Shown here piece after piece: positions 24,426-33,850 of a DNA stretch of 40,412 nucleotides (positions are counted from its first letter, which is position 1; the number at the start of each line of letters is the position of its first letter). This DNA is from JAPLDB01 sp038230515 (GTDB lineage Bacteria; Bacteroidota; Bacteroidia; AKYH767-A; 2013-40CM-41-45): the NCBI GenBank assembly GCA_038230515.1, contig JBBRND010000035.1:1-40412 (forward strand), in the 5' to 3' direction. Below the pieces are notes generated by a model, which was given only the letters and a program-made list of their open reading frames with translations, was not told where the DNA came from and did not search any database. A program made the position numbers and the translations under genes.

Positions 24426-24971
24426 ATGGCTCGCTTTCTCTATAAATTTTTCTTTTCCCTTTTCGGATGGAAGATTGAAGGTGTGCTTCCCCTGGAAAAG
24501 AAATATATCATCATCGTAGCTCCTCATACAAGTAACTGGGATTTTATGATCGGGCTTTGCGCGCGAAGCATTCTTCGGTTCGATGCAAAATTTCTTGGCA
24601 AGAAAGAACTTTTCAAGTTTCCCTTTGGTGCCTTGTTTCGCTGGCTGGGCGGAGTTCCTGTAGATCGAAGCAAACATGTAAACATGGTGGATGCAGTAGC
24701 AGAACTTTTTAATCAGCAAGAAAAATTTATTGTAGCCATTGCTCCTGAAGGCACACGCAAGTATGTACCTCAATGGAAAACTGGTTTTTATTTTATGGCA
24801 CTCAAAGCAAACGTTCCCATAGCTATGGTGACGTTCGATTACAGGAAGAAAGCTGTCATCATCAACCATCCTTTTTATCCCATCGGAAATAAAGATGCAG
24901 ATATGAAAATTATTTATGATTTTTACATAGATAAGAAAGGGAAGTATGAAAAAGAACTTTCGCATGTTTAG
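24426..24971 (+). CDS. PlsC-like acyltransferase
   Basis: The ATG at 24426 gives 181 residues and avoids overlapping wecB. An earlier in-frame ATG (24375) lies inside wecB. The acyltransferase motifs are clear: HTSNWDF (HxxxxD catalytic dyad) near residue 40, then a GGVPVDRSK block and APEGTRK (substrate phosphate site). It resembles 1-acylglycerol-3-phosphate acyltransferases but is short, so it may act on another lipid acceptor. Linkage to wecA/wecB suggests a role in envelope lipid or glycolipid synthesis. Confidence 0.82.
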   Translation: MARFLYKFFFSLFGWKIEGVLPLEKKYIIIVAPHTSNWDFMIGLCARSILRFDAKFLGKKELFKFPFGALFRWLGGVPVDRSKHVNMVDAVAELFNQQEKFIVAIAPEGTRKYVPQWKTGFYFMALKANVPIAMVTFDYRKKAVIINHPFYPIGNKDADMKIIYDFYIDKKGKYEKELSHV

Positions 24972-25270
24972 ATTAAGCAGCTATGTAAGAGTTTTGTGTA
25001 CACATGAGATTTAGCGCGATGCTAGTGTCCCAAATTGTTCTAAAGACTTAAGCATTTTCTGTTAGTTTATATAAACAACCTTTATTCTGCCTTGGATTTA
25101 TTGCAAAGTAATACCTGACAGTTATGAACTAAAACGATTTTCCGCCCCCGTTTTTTGTCAGTTAACCACTTTAATGCCTCCACTCGCCAAAATCTTTTAA
25201 ACAACTTTCAAACACGTGTAAAAGGCATTGTAAAATGCTTTAGATTTGTTTCACCAAAATCCAAAGCGTT
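24972..25270. other. Intergenic region before the exported-protein cluster
   Basis: There is no gene in these 299 bases. The last part holds TAGATTTG (25241-25248), a match to the Bacteroidota -7 element 22 bases before the ATG of the next gene. A dyad lies just before it, AAAGGCATT-GTAA-AATGCTTT (25221-25243), with one bulged base. The region may act as an operator-promoter for the four-gene run. The -33 position has no good TTTG. Confidence 0.45.
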
Positions 25271-27199
25271 ATGATAAATCACCCATTTCAATATTTTCAT
25301 AAAACGATTTTTTCGGTTTTATTTTTTGTTCTTATCGTTTTTAAAACATATTCTCAAAACACCGGCATTGGCGCTGCTGCCTTTGTTCCCAATGCTTCCA
25401 GTATGTTGGAAGTTCAATCGGGTGCCGGAGGCAATCGCGGCTTTCTTCCTCCCCGTGTAACAGACGCTCAACGCACAGCAATGAATCCGCTACCTGCAGC
25501 AGCACAGGGTTTGATTGTTTATCAAACCAATACGGTGGGTGCTTCCCTTGAAGGATTGTATTACAATATCAGTACAACAGCAGTTCCCAATTGGATTCGC
25601 GTAGCTGCAGGAGGCGATTGGTATCTTACTGGAAATGTGGGAACTATTCCCGGAGTTGCGGCAGGACAAAATTTTATTGGTACTACGGATGTTCAGGATT
25701 TTGTAATCGCTACTAATACGGTTGAGCGTGTTCGCATTTTGTCAACCGGCTTTGCTCAGCTTTCAAGTTTGGCTGGAGCGGTAAATGTTGGAACTGGAAA
25801 TTCAATTGTTATTGCTGATGCTGTTGGCCAACTTGGAAAATACACTACTACTTTGCCGCCAGCTGGTACAACGCTCGAACTTTGGTATCGTCCCGGAGGC
25901 GCGCAATACATTCAGCCCGTTTCAAATAATTTTGTGCGCGTATACGATGGTGTACTCGGGTTGCCGTATGGAATTTATTACGATGGCGGAACGCAGGTAG
26001 TTGGCGGGTATTTCAGAACCACGGATGCTGCCGCTCCAACTACAGTGGCTGTAGAAGGATTTTCAGATGTAACCGGAAATCAAACCTACGGATATCTTGG
26101 TTACAATGGTGCATTTACTTTTGGTGTGGCGCCACAATCACCACAAACGATTAGCGGTATGGCTGTGTATGGTGTAGTAGACGATCCAACACGAGCATCT
26201 GTTTTTGCTCGCACAACTGCCAATGCATCAGTTGCTGCTCAAATTGATTATTCGAATGTATGGATCGGCAGTTATAACTATATTGATGACATCAGTGCCG
26301 CTTACGCTGCACGGCCTTCAACGTATGCTCAGTTAAATAACGCGGTGAGCCATGGGTTTACAAATTATCCCGCAAACAGGGCAATTGAAATTTACAATGG
26401 TGGAGGAAATCCTGGTTATGGAATTGGAGCAGATGGAGAAGCATGGACAGCTGCAATGGATGGTGAGGGCGTGTATGGATACTATAATGGAACGGGAGGA
26501 ACAAGAAGAGCCGGTGGATATTTTTTCTCCACGGATGGAGTTTTCACTAATAATACAGCAGTAGCAGAAGAACTTACGAACAGTAAAGTGACCGGAGTAG
26601 GCGTAGTTGCGGAAATTATTCCAACTCCGACTCACGGAAGAGTAAGAATGACATGCTCCGAATCTCCGGAGTACTGGTACAATGATTATGGAACTGTACA
26701 ATTGCTAAACGGACACTCACATGTAAATCTCGATCCCATTCTTGCTGATATAATTATTGTTGATGCACAAAACCCCATTAAAGTTTTTCCACAAGCAAAT
26801 ATTTTAAATTGCAATGGGCTTGCAGTATTGAATAAATCAGCTACTGGTTTTGATCTTGTTGAAGTGAGTGGTGGCACTAGCAGCGGTGAAGTAGATTATC
26901 AGATCGTAGCCAAGCCAAAGACAAATTATGGCGAAGGTCGCTTTGCTTATGTTGCCGGACCGCTTCTTAAATATGAACAGGATCCTCCTTCCGCAAAAGC
27001 AGCCAATCAAGTTGACTGGTCAAACATTTATCGTTGGCCTGCGGACTGGGATGTTTATGGATACGATGTTGAAGCACACACGGGTATTGGAGATGTAATC
27101 CTTGGAGGCTCACATGGCGGAAAAATAAAATTGGGTGATGGCAAATATGGAGATGGTTTACCTTCAGATAAAAACGGGTTAAAAGTTTCATCTCATTAA
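25271..27199 (+). CDS. Large exported fibre-like protein
   Basis: The 642-residue product has a signal peptide (residues 1-29, ending TYSQ) and then NTGIGAAAFVPNASSMLEVQ, a start shared with tail-fibre-like proteins of Bacteroidota. A long Gly/Ala/Asn-rich beta region follows. Residues about 455-550 form a distinct domain (SPEYWYNDYGTVQLLNGHSHV, split here as SPEYWYNDYG and TVQLLNGHSHV, then VFPQANILNCNGLAVLNK and GFDLVEVSGGTSSGEVDYQI). That domain resembles a widespread terminal domain of repetitive surface proteins. It has no T9SS sorting tail and no S74 self-cleaving site that I can see. It is first of a tight run of four exported proteins, probably one operon. Confidence 0.7.
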   Translation: MINHPFQYFHKTIFSVLFFVLIVFKTYSQNTGIGAAAFVPNASSMLEVQSGAGGNRGFLPPRVTDAQRTAMNPLPAAAQGLIVYQTNTVGASLEGLYYNISTTAVPNWIRVAAGGDWYLTGNVGTIPGVAAGQNFIGTTDVQDFVIATNTVERVRILSTGFAQLSSLAGAVNVGTGNSIVIADAVGQLGKYTTTLPPAGTTLELWYRPGGAQYIQPVSNNFVRVYDGVLGLPYGIYYDGGTQVVGGYFRTTDAAAPTTVAVEGFSDVTGNQTYGYLGYNGAFTFGVAPQSPQTISGMAVYGVVDDPTRASVFARTTANASVAAQIDYSNVWIGSYNYIDDISAAYAARPSTYAQLNNAVSHGFTNYPANRAIEIYNGGGNPGYGIGADGEAWTAAMDGEGVYGYYNGTGGTRRAGGYFFSTDGVFTNNTAVAEELTNSKVTGVGVVAEIIPTPTHGRVRMTCSESPEYWYNDYGTVQLLNGHSHVNLDPILADIIIVDAQNPIKVFPQANILNCNGLAVLNKSATGFDLVEVSGGTSSGEVDYQIVAKPKTNYGEGRFAYVAGPLLKYEQDPPSAKAANQVDWSNIYRWPADWDVYGYDVEAHTGIGDVILGGSHGGKIKLGDGKYGDGLPSDKNGLKVSSH

Positions 27200-27211
27200 A
27201 AAACAAGCACT

Positions 27212-28789
27212 ATGAAACGCAGCTTGAAATATTGCGGTTGCACGATCGCTGCGATCGGGTTATATTCTTCTCAGCTTTTCGCTCAGGGATTGATTAACAA
27301 TGGTGCATACATTGCTAATAACGGTGCATACATTTATATTGCCGGTGGTGCAGCCATGGGTAATTTTACTAATCAGGATGCTGGAGCCTCAATTGGCTTG
27401 GTTAACAACACCGGATTTATGGAGGTGACCGGCAACTGGACTAACAACTCGACTCAAAATATTTTTACTGCAAATACCGGAACGGTTGAGTTAATTGGTA
27501 CAGCACAACTTATCGGGGGCACACAAACTACATGGTTTAACAATCTCAATTGTCTCGGTGGTGGAAACAAAACATTAAACTTTGCTGAGCTTGTTGGTGG
27601 TGGCTATGCCGCACCTGCTGGCGTGCTTGCATTAAATGATCGTTTCTTGCTTTTAAATACAAAGAAATTGACCGTCACAAATCCATTAACAACTGCCATT
27701 ATAAGAACTACCGGTTACATTGTAAGCGAACATAATGTCGGAAACAATTTAGCAATCATTCAATGGAATGTAGGGGCTATCAATGGCGTGTATGTTTTTC
27801 CTTTCGGCACGACAGCAGTTCCTGCTAATTATATTCCACTCACGATTACAAAGACTGCAGGCAATACAAATATTCTCGCCTCTACCCGGCACACATCGCT
27901 AAGCGATAATCAACCCTGGCAAATTTCTGTTACACAGATGTGGAGTCAAACAATTCCGGGTGCCGGTCAGGTCCCTGTAGTTATTGATCGTTGGTGGGAT
28001 ATTAAATCCGCTCCTGCCTTTACAGGTGCTGTTAGTTTTACTTATCTTGGAGTTGAAAATACAACTAGTTACGCTCCTGCCGGAACATTCTCCGCGCAAA
28101 ATTGGGTTGGTACTTCATGGAATCCACCTGTGGGCGCAGGACCCGGAGTAGTTGCCGGAACGGCAGTAGTGTCAATTCCGGCGCAGGCGCTTGGCGGAAC
28201 TACACCTTGGGTGCTTTCGAACACAACAGCTCCGCTTCCGATTAAACTCCTCTACTTTGATGCAAAAATGAATAACAAAATTGTTCAACTTGATTGGTCA
28301 ACGGCTACTGAGACGAACAACGCATTTTTCGAAGTGCAACGTTCCACTGATAATCAATCGTTCGAAACAATTGATGTAGTTGATGGAGCTGGCAACAGTA
28401 CCGTTGTCCGCGATTACAATGACGTTGACAAAAAACCGTTTACCGGAGTTTCTTATTACAGGTTGCGTCAGGTAGATTATGATGGAAAATTTTCTTTCTC
28501 TCAAACGGTTCCTGTTCGCCTTGATAATCAAAAGTCGTTCGATTTTGTTTTTGCTTCTCCGGCTGAATCGTCATCAACAGTTACTCTTGGATTTTTTAAT
28601 ACTGTTAGTGAACCGATTAGTGTTCTTGTGACAGACTCTTACGGAAAGAAGATTTTTTCTTCTGAATTTTCGCCAGTTGAAGGGTTTAATAAGAAGGAAA
28701 TTCAACTTCCTCAATTAGCTTCTGCCATTTATTTTGTGACACTTGCCAACTCTACTAATACGATTACGAAAATTTTTTTTATAAACTGA
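27212..28789 (+). CDS. Exported protein with T9SS type A sorting domain
   Basis: The 525-residue product has a signal peptide (residues 1 to about 24, ending LFAQ), a beta-rich region of about 310 residues with Asn/Gly-rich repeats and then PLPIKLLYFDAKMNNKIVQL at about 341. That opens a fibronectin-like domain (DWSTATETNNAFFEVQRSTD, YYRLRQVDYDG) commonly placed before the sorting domain. Residues about 450-525 look like a T9SS type A C-terminal domain (VTDSYGKKIFSSEF and IQLPQLASAIYFVTL ... KIFFIN). It would be secreted through T9SS and anchored at the surface. It lies 12 bases after the previous gene and 4 before the next. Confidence 0.82.
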   Translation: MKRSLKYCGCTIAAIGLYSSQLFAQGLINNGAYIANNGAYIYIAGGAAMGNFTNQDAGASIGLVNNTGFMEVTGNWTNNSTQNIFTANTGTVELIGTAQLIGGTQTTWFNNLNCLGGGNKTLNFAELVGGGYAAPAGVLALNDRFLLLNTKKLTVTNPLTTAIIRTTGYIVSEHNVGNNLAIIQWNVGAINGVYVFPFGTTAVPANYIPLTITKTAGNTNILASTRHTSLSDNQPWQISVTQMWSQTIPGAGQVPVVIDRWWDIKSAPAFTGAVSFTYLGVENTTSYAPAGTFSAQNWVGTSWNPPVGAGPGVVAGTAVVSIPAQALGGTTPWVLSNTTAPLPIKLLYFDAKMNNKIVQLDWSTATETNNAFFEVQRSTDNQSFETIDVVDGAGNSTVVRDYNDVDKKPFTGVSYYRLRQVDYDGKFSFSQTVPVRLDNQKSFDFVFASPAESSSTVTLGFFNTVSEPISVLVTDSYGKKIFSSEFSPVEGFNKKEIQLPQLASAIYFVTLANSTNTITKIFFIN

Positions 28790-28793
28790 AGCC

Positions 28794-29636
28794 ATGAAAT
28801 ATCTTCATCTCAAGTTGAAAAAAATAATTTTCACATTACTCGTTTTTACTACAGTATGTTCAGCAAATAGATCATTTGCTCAAACCGTGGGCATCGGCTC
28901 TGTCGCATTTGTTCCGATTAACATGCTTGATGTAAAAGGAAGTGCTGTAATTGGTAATACATATTCAGGTGTTAATGTTGCCCCTGCGAACGGACTTCTG
29001 ATCGAAGGAAATACAGGTATCGGTACAGTTGCGCCTGTTAAAAAGTTAGATATTCGGGGAGACATTCAGGTAGGAGACCCATTAATATGGAGTAGTGCAG
29101 CGCAGGATCACATGATCAATTTCGGGGATCTGAACTATGTTTACATTGGTGAAAGAGGTGGTGATGATTTGATGGAACTAAGAGCCGGAAGGTTTTATTT
29201 TAATGTTGGGTATGTCGGACTTGGAGTGGCGACTCCTTCGGAAAGATTAGACGTTGTTGGCAACGTGAAATTTTCAGGTGCGTTAATGCCTTCTAATATT
29301 GCAGGTATGGCGGGGCAAGTGCTTCGGTCAGCCGGAGCTGGTGTTGCCCCGATTTGGGGACCTCAGATGTCAACCATTACAGCTATTGAACGTTGGTATG
29401 TTGCGCCAAGTAACTTCTCTCCAAATACCACTTATACATTTACCGTGAATGGCGTGACAGGGTGCGATGTTAATTCAACAATCACAATTGCACTTAATGG
29501 TGAGTGGGCTGTTCAACCAAATATTACAATTAATCATGTTGAAGCCCGTAATGGTGTGGTCAGATTCCGTTTAACTAATAACGATCTTTTCACCACATAC
29601 ATCGGAATGGATTTTAACCTAACTGTGATAAGATAA
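28794..29636 (+). CDS. Exported tail-fibre-like protein
   Basis: The 280-residue product has a signal peptide (residues 1 to about 30, ending SFAQ). It repeats a VGIGSVAFVPINMLDVKGS unit close to the start of the 642-residue protein (GIGAAAFVPNASSMLEVQ), and later GIGTVAPVKKLDIRGDIQVG and LGVATPSERLDVVGNVKFSG. These GIG-x-x-P-x-x-x-LD-V-x-G units are typical of trimeric beta-helix-type fibres in Bacteroidota. The last 80 residues form a beta domain. No T9SS tail is present. Confidence 0.65.
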   Translation: MKYLHLKLKKIIFTLLVFTTVCSANRSFAQTVGIGSVAFVPINMLDVKGSAVIGNTYSGVNVAPANGLLIEGNTGIGTVAPVKKLDIRGDIQVGDPLIWSSAAQDHMINFGDLNYVYIGERGGDDLMELRAGRFYFNVGYVGLGVATPSERLDVVGNVKFSGALMPSNIAGMAGQVLRSAGAGVAPIWGPQMSTITAIERWYVAPSNFSPNTTYTFTVNGVTGCDVNSTITIALNGEWAVQPNITINHVEARNGVVRFRLTNNDLFTTYIGMDFNLTVIR

Positions 29637-29639
29637 GAA

Positions 29640-30026
29640 ATGAAAAAAATACTCACAGTTTTCATTTTTATCACTGCAAGTTCTCATGCGCAAGGTGTAG
29701 CAGGGAGATCGTATTTAGGAAATCTTCCTCGACCTTTAAGCGCTGCTAAAAATACAGCAAATACATATGCAGTTGGTGAAGTGCAAATCAATACAACAGC
29801 GTTTTCCTTCTCTCAAAAAGACAGTATTGTTCAATTGCATTCTGGATACCATACAATTGTAGCAGGTAATCATCAACAACAGGTCATTGAAAAAAGAATG
29901 ACTGCGCAAAAGGCAACCAGTTTTGAAAGCAATGTTGACAAAAGAGAGGTGAACACAAATCAGAGTGAAAATAAAGTTTCAACTCCGGTAAAGGAAGTGA
30001 ATGTAAACGCTGAAAAAGCAAAATAG
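29640..30026 (+). CDS. Small exported protein of the fibre cluster
   Basis: The 128-residue product has a signal peptide (residues 1-18, ending SHAQ) and then a polar domain of about 100 residues with Gln/Asn/Lys-rich ends. There is no family motif that I recognise. It begins 4 bases after the preceding stop, which places it in the same transcription unit. The 31-base gap to the convergent DivIC-like gene leaves no space for a separate terminator hairpin. Confidence 0.55.
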   Translation: MKKILTVFIFITASSHAQGVAGRSYLGNLPRPLSAAKNTANTYAVGEVQINTTAFSFSQKDSIVQLHSGYHTIVAGNHQQQVIEKRMTAQKATSFESNVDKREVNTNQSENKVSTPVKEVNVNAEKAK

Positions 30027-30057
30027 AATTGACGAACCCAAAAGCATCTGTGTGCTT

Positions 30058-30429
30058 TTACTCTCGTTTTTTATCCTTAGAATTTTCTGAAAGTAGTTTG
30101 TTGTTCTCATCGACAAAAACAAATACATCTTCATTGTCGCGCTTCATGAAATATTTTTCGCGGGCAAATCTTTCAAGGTTTTTATTGTTGGTGAAAAGCT
30201 CGGTGATCTCTGCTTTGTTCTTTTCTATTTCATGGATGTAATATTTACATTCTTTCTTCAGATCATTCAATTTGCTTCGGTAGCTATGCTGAAGAATAAA
30301 ATCGTGATGGTCGAAAAAAGTAAGCCATACTAAAAAGCCAAGTAGTGTGAACATGTACTTATTGTAGATGAACGGCTTCAATGCATCAGGAATCCACTTG
30401 CGGAGAAAAATATTTTTCTTTCTTGACAT
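30058..30429 (-). CDS. DivIC/FtsB-like septum formation initiator
   Basis: This 123-residue bitopic protein has a short basic N-terminus, one membrane segment (residues about 25-43, YMFTLLGFLVWLTFFDHH) and a coiled coil (about 50-95, KLNDLKKECKYYIHEIEKNK and on). A conserved NLERFAREKYFMKRDNEDVF block follows, typical of FtsB/DivIC. In the divisome these proteins link FtsL and FtsQ to the septal synthesis enzymes. It is upstream of nothing on its strand and convergent with the fibre cluster. Confidence 0.82.
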   Translation of the reverse strand: MSRKKNIFLRKWIPDALKPFIYNKYMFTLLGFLVWLTFFDHHDFILQHSYRSKLNDLKKECKYYIHEIEKNKAEITELFTNNKNLERFAREKYFMKRDNEDVFVFVDENNKLLSENSKDKKRE

Positions 30430-30502
30430 GGGGCTAAAGTAAAGAAGTGAATTGCAGAAATAAATGGCTGCTTATTTTTTTACCACAACTTTCTGTTGAA
30501 AG

Positions 30503-32176
30503 CTAATTGACGGAAGCCTTTCCTTTCAATACACTTCCATTCGGATTTTCATTTTCCATAAATGGATACCGGTAATCGGTAGGAGGTACCAGCGTTTCTT
30601 TAATGGTGCGCGGTGAAACCCAGCGTAAAAGATTATACATCGAACCTGCTTTGTCGTTGGTGCCTGAGGCCCGGCTTCCGCCAAACGGCTGTTGGCCAAC
30701 TACAGCGCCAGTGCATTTATCGTTAATGTAAAAGTTCCCTGCTGCATTCACAAGTTTTCGTGCTGCAAGATCAACGGCATATCGATCTTGCGAAAAGATG
30801 GAGCCGGTGAGTGCATACATTCCTGTTTTGTCAACGGTGTCAAGTGTTTCTTCAAACTTGTCATCGTCATAGATATAAAGCGTAAGTACAGGTCCGAAAA
30901 TTTCCTCGCACATGGTTACGTAGTACGGATTTTTTGCAAGAAAAACAGTGGGGTGTATAAAATATCCTTTGCTCTTATCGTACGTTCCGCCAGCCAGAAT
31001 TTCTACATCGCTGCTCTTCTTTGCCGCATCAATGTAAGATGCAATCTTATCGAATGCCTTTTCATCGATTACTGCATTGAAGAAGTTCTGGAAATCTTCT
31101 GTGGGTCCAATCTTTATTGACTTCACATCGTTCAACAATCCGTCTTTCACCTCAGTCCACAAACTACGTGGAATATAAGCGCGGGATGCAGCGGAACATT
31201 TCTGTCCTTGAAATTCAAATGCACCCCGTGTGAGTGCTGTCACCAATGATTTCACATTTGCGCTTGGGTGTGCAAGAATAAAATCTTTCCCTCCCGTTTC
31301 GCCAACGATTCGAGGGTATGATTTGTATTTATGAATATTGTTGCCGATTGTTTTCCAAATGCCTCTGAACACTTCTGTTGATCCTGTAAAATGAATGCCT
31401 GCAAAGAGTGGATGATTGAAAATAATTTCTCCTGCGTCCGGGCCTGAGACGTATACGAGATTAATCACACCGGGAGGTACACCAGCCTCGATAAATACTT
31501 TCATTAAAATATTTGCAGCATAAATCTGCGAGTTGGCAGGTTTCCATACTACAACGTTTCCCATCATGGCTGCTGAGGTCGGTAAGTTGCCGCTGATTGC
31601 AGTAAAATTAAAGGGAGTAAGTGCAAATACAAATCCTTCTAGTGGACGTTGCTCAAGGCGGTTGTAAACCCCTTTTGAAGACATCGGTTGTTGAGTATAA
31701 ATTTCGCGCATGAATTGTACATTGAAACGCAGAAAATCAATCATCTCACAAGCTGCATCCACTTCTGCCTGAAAAACACTTTTGCTTTGTCCAAGCATGG
31801 TGGCGGCATTGATGGTAGCGCGATACGGACCACTGAGTAACTCTGCGGCCTTCAAAAAAATACTTGCTCGATGTTCCCAACTGAACGATGCCCATTGTTT
31901 CCGTGCGGCAAGCGCTGCATCAATTGCTTGTTCTACGTGGGCTTTCTCGCCTGCATGAAAATATGCCAGTGTGTGTTCGTGATCGTGCGGAGGAGCCATA
32001 CGCACTTTTTTTCCAGTGCGTATTTCTTTTCCGCCAATGTACATGGGGATGTCCATCACTTCGCTACGCATACTGTGGATTTTTGCTTTCAGCGTTTCGC
32101 GCTCCGGACTGCCGGGAGCATAGCTGAACATGGGTTCATTTATTGCCTGAGGTACTTGATAAATTGCATTACTCAT
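30503..32176 (-). CDS. pruA: L-glutamate gamma-semialdehyde (1-pyrroline-5-carboxylate) dehydrogenase
   Basis: This 557-residue aldehyde dehydrogenase oxidises glutamate semialdehyde to glutamate in the second step of proline breakdown, using NAD. The signature blocks are FTGSTEVFRGIWKTIG, VGETGGKDFILAHPSANV (catalytic Glu) and FEFQGQKCSAASRAYIP (catalytic Cys about 327). NDKCTGAVVGQQPFGGSRASG, split here as NDKCTGAVVGQ and QPFGGSRASG, closes the family pattern. It is a monofunctional enzyme without a proline dehydrogenase domain. It is not PaaZ, which carries a hydratase domain, so it does not complete the phenylacetate pathway. Its promoter candidate is TACCTTTG at 32204-32197. Confidence 0.95.
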   Translation of the reverse strand: MSNAIYQVPQAINEPMFSYAPGSPERETLKAKIHSMRSEVMDIPMYIGGKEIRTGKKVRMAPPHDHEHTLAYFHAGEKAHVEQAIDAALAARKQWASFSWEHRASIFLKAAELLSGPYRATINAATMLGQSKSVFQAEVDAACEMIDFLRFNVQFMREIYTQQPMSSKGVYNRLEQRPLEGFVFALTPFNFTAISGNLPTSAAMMGNVVVWKPANSQIYAANILMKVFIEAGVPPGVINLVYVSGPDAGEIIFNHPLFAGIHFTGSTEVFRGIWKTIGNNIHKYKSYPRIVGETGGKDFILAHPSANVKSLVTALTRGAFEFQGQKCSAASRAYIPRSLWTEVKDGLLNDVKSIKIGPTEDFQNFFNAVIDEKAFDKIASYIDAAKKSSDVEILAGGTYDKSKGYFIHPTVFLAKNPYYVTMCEEIFGPVLTLYIYDDDKFEETLDTVDKTGMYALTGSIFSQDRYAVDLAARKLVNAAGNFYINDKCTGAVVGQQPFGGSRASGTNDKAGSMYNLLRWVSPRTIKETLVPPTDYRYPFMENENPNGSVLKGKASVN

Positions 32177-32196
32177 TCTCTTATTATTTTATGATG

Positions 32197-32204
32197 CAAA
32201 GGTA
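32197..32204 (-). promoter_or_regulatory. pruA: Candidate -7 element for pruA
   Basis: Read on the minus strand, TACCTTTG matches TAnnTTTG and lies 20 bases before the pruA ATG. No TTTG stands at the usual -33 distance, so the match is partial. Confidence 0.35.
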
Positions 32205-32289
32205 AGGTTTATGAGAATTGAAATTAAGAATGAAAGGATTCTGATCGAAAATTTTTTTATTTGCAATTGTATTCGGAATTTTAATCAAT

Positions 32290-32320
32290 TCTGATTTCTA
32301 CTTTTTTTAATTTACGTTTG
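32290..32320 (+). promoter_or_regulatory. Candidate promoter for the polysaccharide genes (flippase)
   Basis: TACGTTTG (32313-32320) matches the -7 consensus. TCTG (32290-32293), one mismatch from TTTG, stands 19 bases upstream. The flippase ATG is at 32339. Confidence 0.4.
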
Positions 32321-32338
32321 CATCCCTTTTTCAAAAAG

Positions 32339-33787
32339 ATGCAGCGGAAATTTGTTACCAACCTTGCTTTAGTTCTTACACTGAACCTGCTCATTAAGCC
32401 ATTCTGGATTTTTGCCATTGACCGCAATGTGCAGATTGCGGTGGGTTTTGAGCAATACGGTTATTACGCCATACTGCTGAATTTTTCTTTTCTGTTGAAT
32501 ATAATTCTCGACTTCGGCATCACCAATTTCAACAACAAAAATATTTCTCAAAACAATCATCTGCTGAGCAAGCATTTTGCAAGCATTACTTTTCTAAGGA
32601 TTTTACTTGCCGTTTTATTCTGTATCATCTCCATTGTTGCCGGGCTTATCATCGGCTATACCTGGGACATGTTGAAAATGCTTCTTGTTCTCGTACTCAA
32701 TCAGGCATTGATTTCTTTCATACTTTATTTGCGTTCTAATCTGGCTGGCTTACATCTTTTCAAAACAGATAGTATCATTTCTGTTCTCGATCGCACCATA
32801 ATGATTGCCATTTGTGGGTTTCTTTTGATGGGGCATATACACGATCATACCTTTGACATTCGATGGTTTCTTTATTCTCAAACAATCGGGTACTTTATTA
32901 CTGCGCTCGTTGCATTTGTAATTGTTATTGACAAAGCAAAATTCAAACGGCTCGTTTGGCGCTGGCCTTTTTTTCTGATGATACTGAAGAAGAGTTATCC
33001 CTACGCCATTCTTGTTTTGCTGATGACATTTTACAATCGCATTGATACGGTAATGCTCGGACGTATGCTTGTTGACGGAGCGGAACAAGCGGGTATTTAT
33101 GCTTCGGCTTATCGTTTACTTGATGCCACTAACATGATTGCGTTTCTGTTTGCAGGATTATTGTTGCCGATTTTTTCGCGCATGATAAAATTAAAACATT
33201 CTGTTGAACAAATGGTGCGGCTTTCGTTTTCATTACTTGTAGTTCCGGCAATTGTTATTGCTGTCTGTTCTTATTTTTTCCGTGTAGAATTTATGACGAT
33301 GCTCTATGCCGGCACTGCGCACATTGAAAGCTCTGCAAGAGTTTTCGGAGTACTCATGTGTTGTTTCGGTCCGATTTCTTCAACTTATATTTTCGGAACG
33401 CTGCTTACTGCAAACGGAAGTTTGAAACAATTGAATATAATGGCAAGCACAGGTATGTTTATTAATATTGCTCTTAATCTGTTTCTTATTCCGAAGTTGG
33501 AGGTGTTTGGTTCTGCAGTTTCAAGTTTATCAACTCAACTGCTTACTGCGCTTGCACAAGTGTTGATGGTGCAGTACTTGTTCAGGTTCAAAATAAATTG
33601 GCGGCTTCTCGGGGCACTTGCATTTTTCTTTGTAAGCACAATTGCCATCAACTATTTTGTTTCGGGTTTGCCGATGGGTTGGATTTCACGCTTTGCAATC
33701 AGTGCCTCAGCTTGCTTTGCTCTTGCGTTCATTCTTCGGCTTATTTCTATTCGCAATCTCATTCACATTGTTAAGTACGAGGAGTAA
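32339..33787 (+). CDS. Oligosaccharide flippase (Wzx/MATE-like)
   Basis: The product has 482 residues from the ATG at 32339. An upstream TTG would lie inside the -7 element and add seven residues. About 12 to 14 membrane segments are seen across the whole length with short loops, as in the polysaccharide flippase group. Conserved features are the early ILDFGITNFNNKNISQN block, ILVLLMTFYNRIDTVMLGRM, split here as ILVLLMTFYNR and IDTVMLGRM, and GIYASAYRLLDATNMIAF. It would move undecaprenyl-linked glycan units across the inner membrane. It heads a run with two Wzz-like genes and an O-antigen ligase. Confidence 0.82.
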   Translation: MQRKFVTNLALVLTLNLLIKPFWIFAIDRNVQIAVGFEQYGYYAILLNFSFLLNIILDFGITNFNNKNISQNNHLLSKHFASITFLRILLAVLFCIISIVAGLIIGYTWDMLKMLLVLVLNQALISFILYLRSNLAGLHLFKTDSIISVLDRTIMIAICGFLLMGHIHDHTFDIRWFLYSQTIGYFITALVAFVIVIDKAKFKRLVWRWPFFLMILKKSYPYAILVLLMTFYNRIDTVMLGRMLVDGAEQAGIYASAYRLLDATNMIAFLFAGLLLPIFSRMIKLKHSVEQMVRLSFSLLVVPAIVIAVCSYFFRVEFMTMLYAGTAHIESSARVFGVLMCCFGPISSTYIFGTLLTANGSLKQLNIMASTGMFINIALNLFLIPKLEVFGSAVSSLSTQLLTALAQVLMVQYLFRFKINWRLLGALAFFFVSTIAINYFVSGLPMGWISRFAISASACFALAFILRLISIRNLIHIVKYEE

Positions 33788-33850
33788 ATTAAAATTCCGT
33801 ATATTGAATCCAGATTGTTATTGGATTAGAGATTTTGTATTGAGAAAATT

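Noticed and set aside
30503..32176. PaaZ as the missing phenylacetate enzyme
   Set aside because: The protein is a full-length single-domain PruA-type dehydrogenase with no hydratase domain, 8 kb away.
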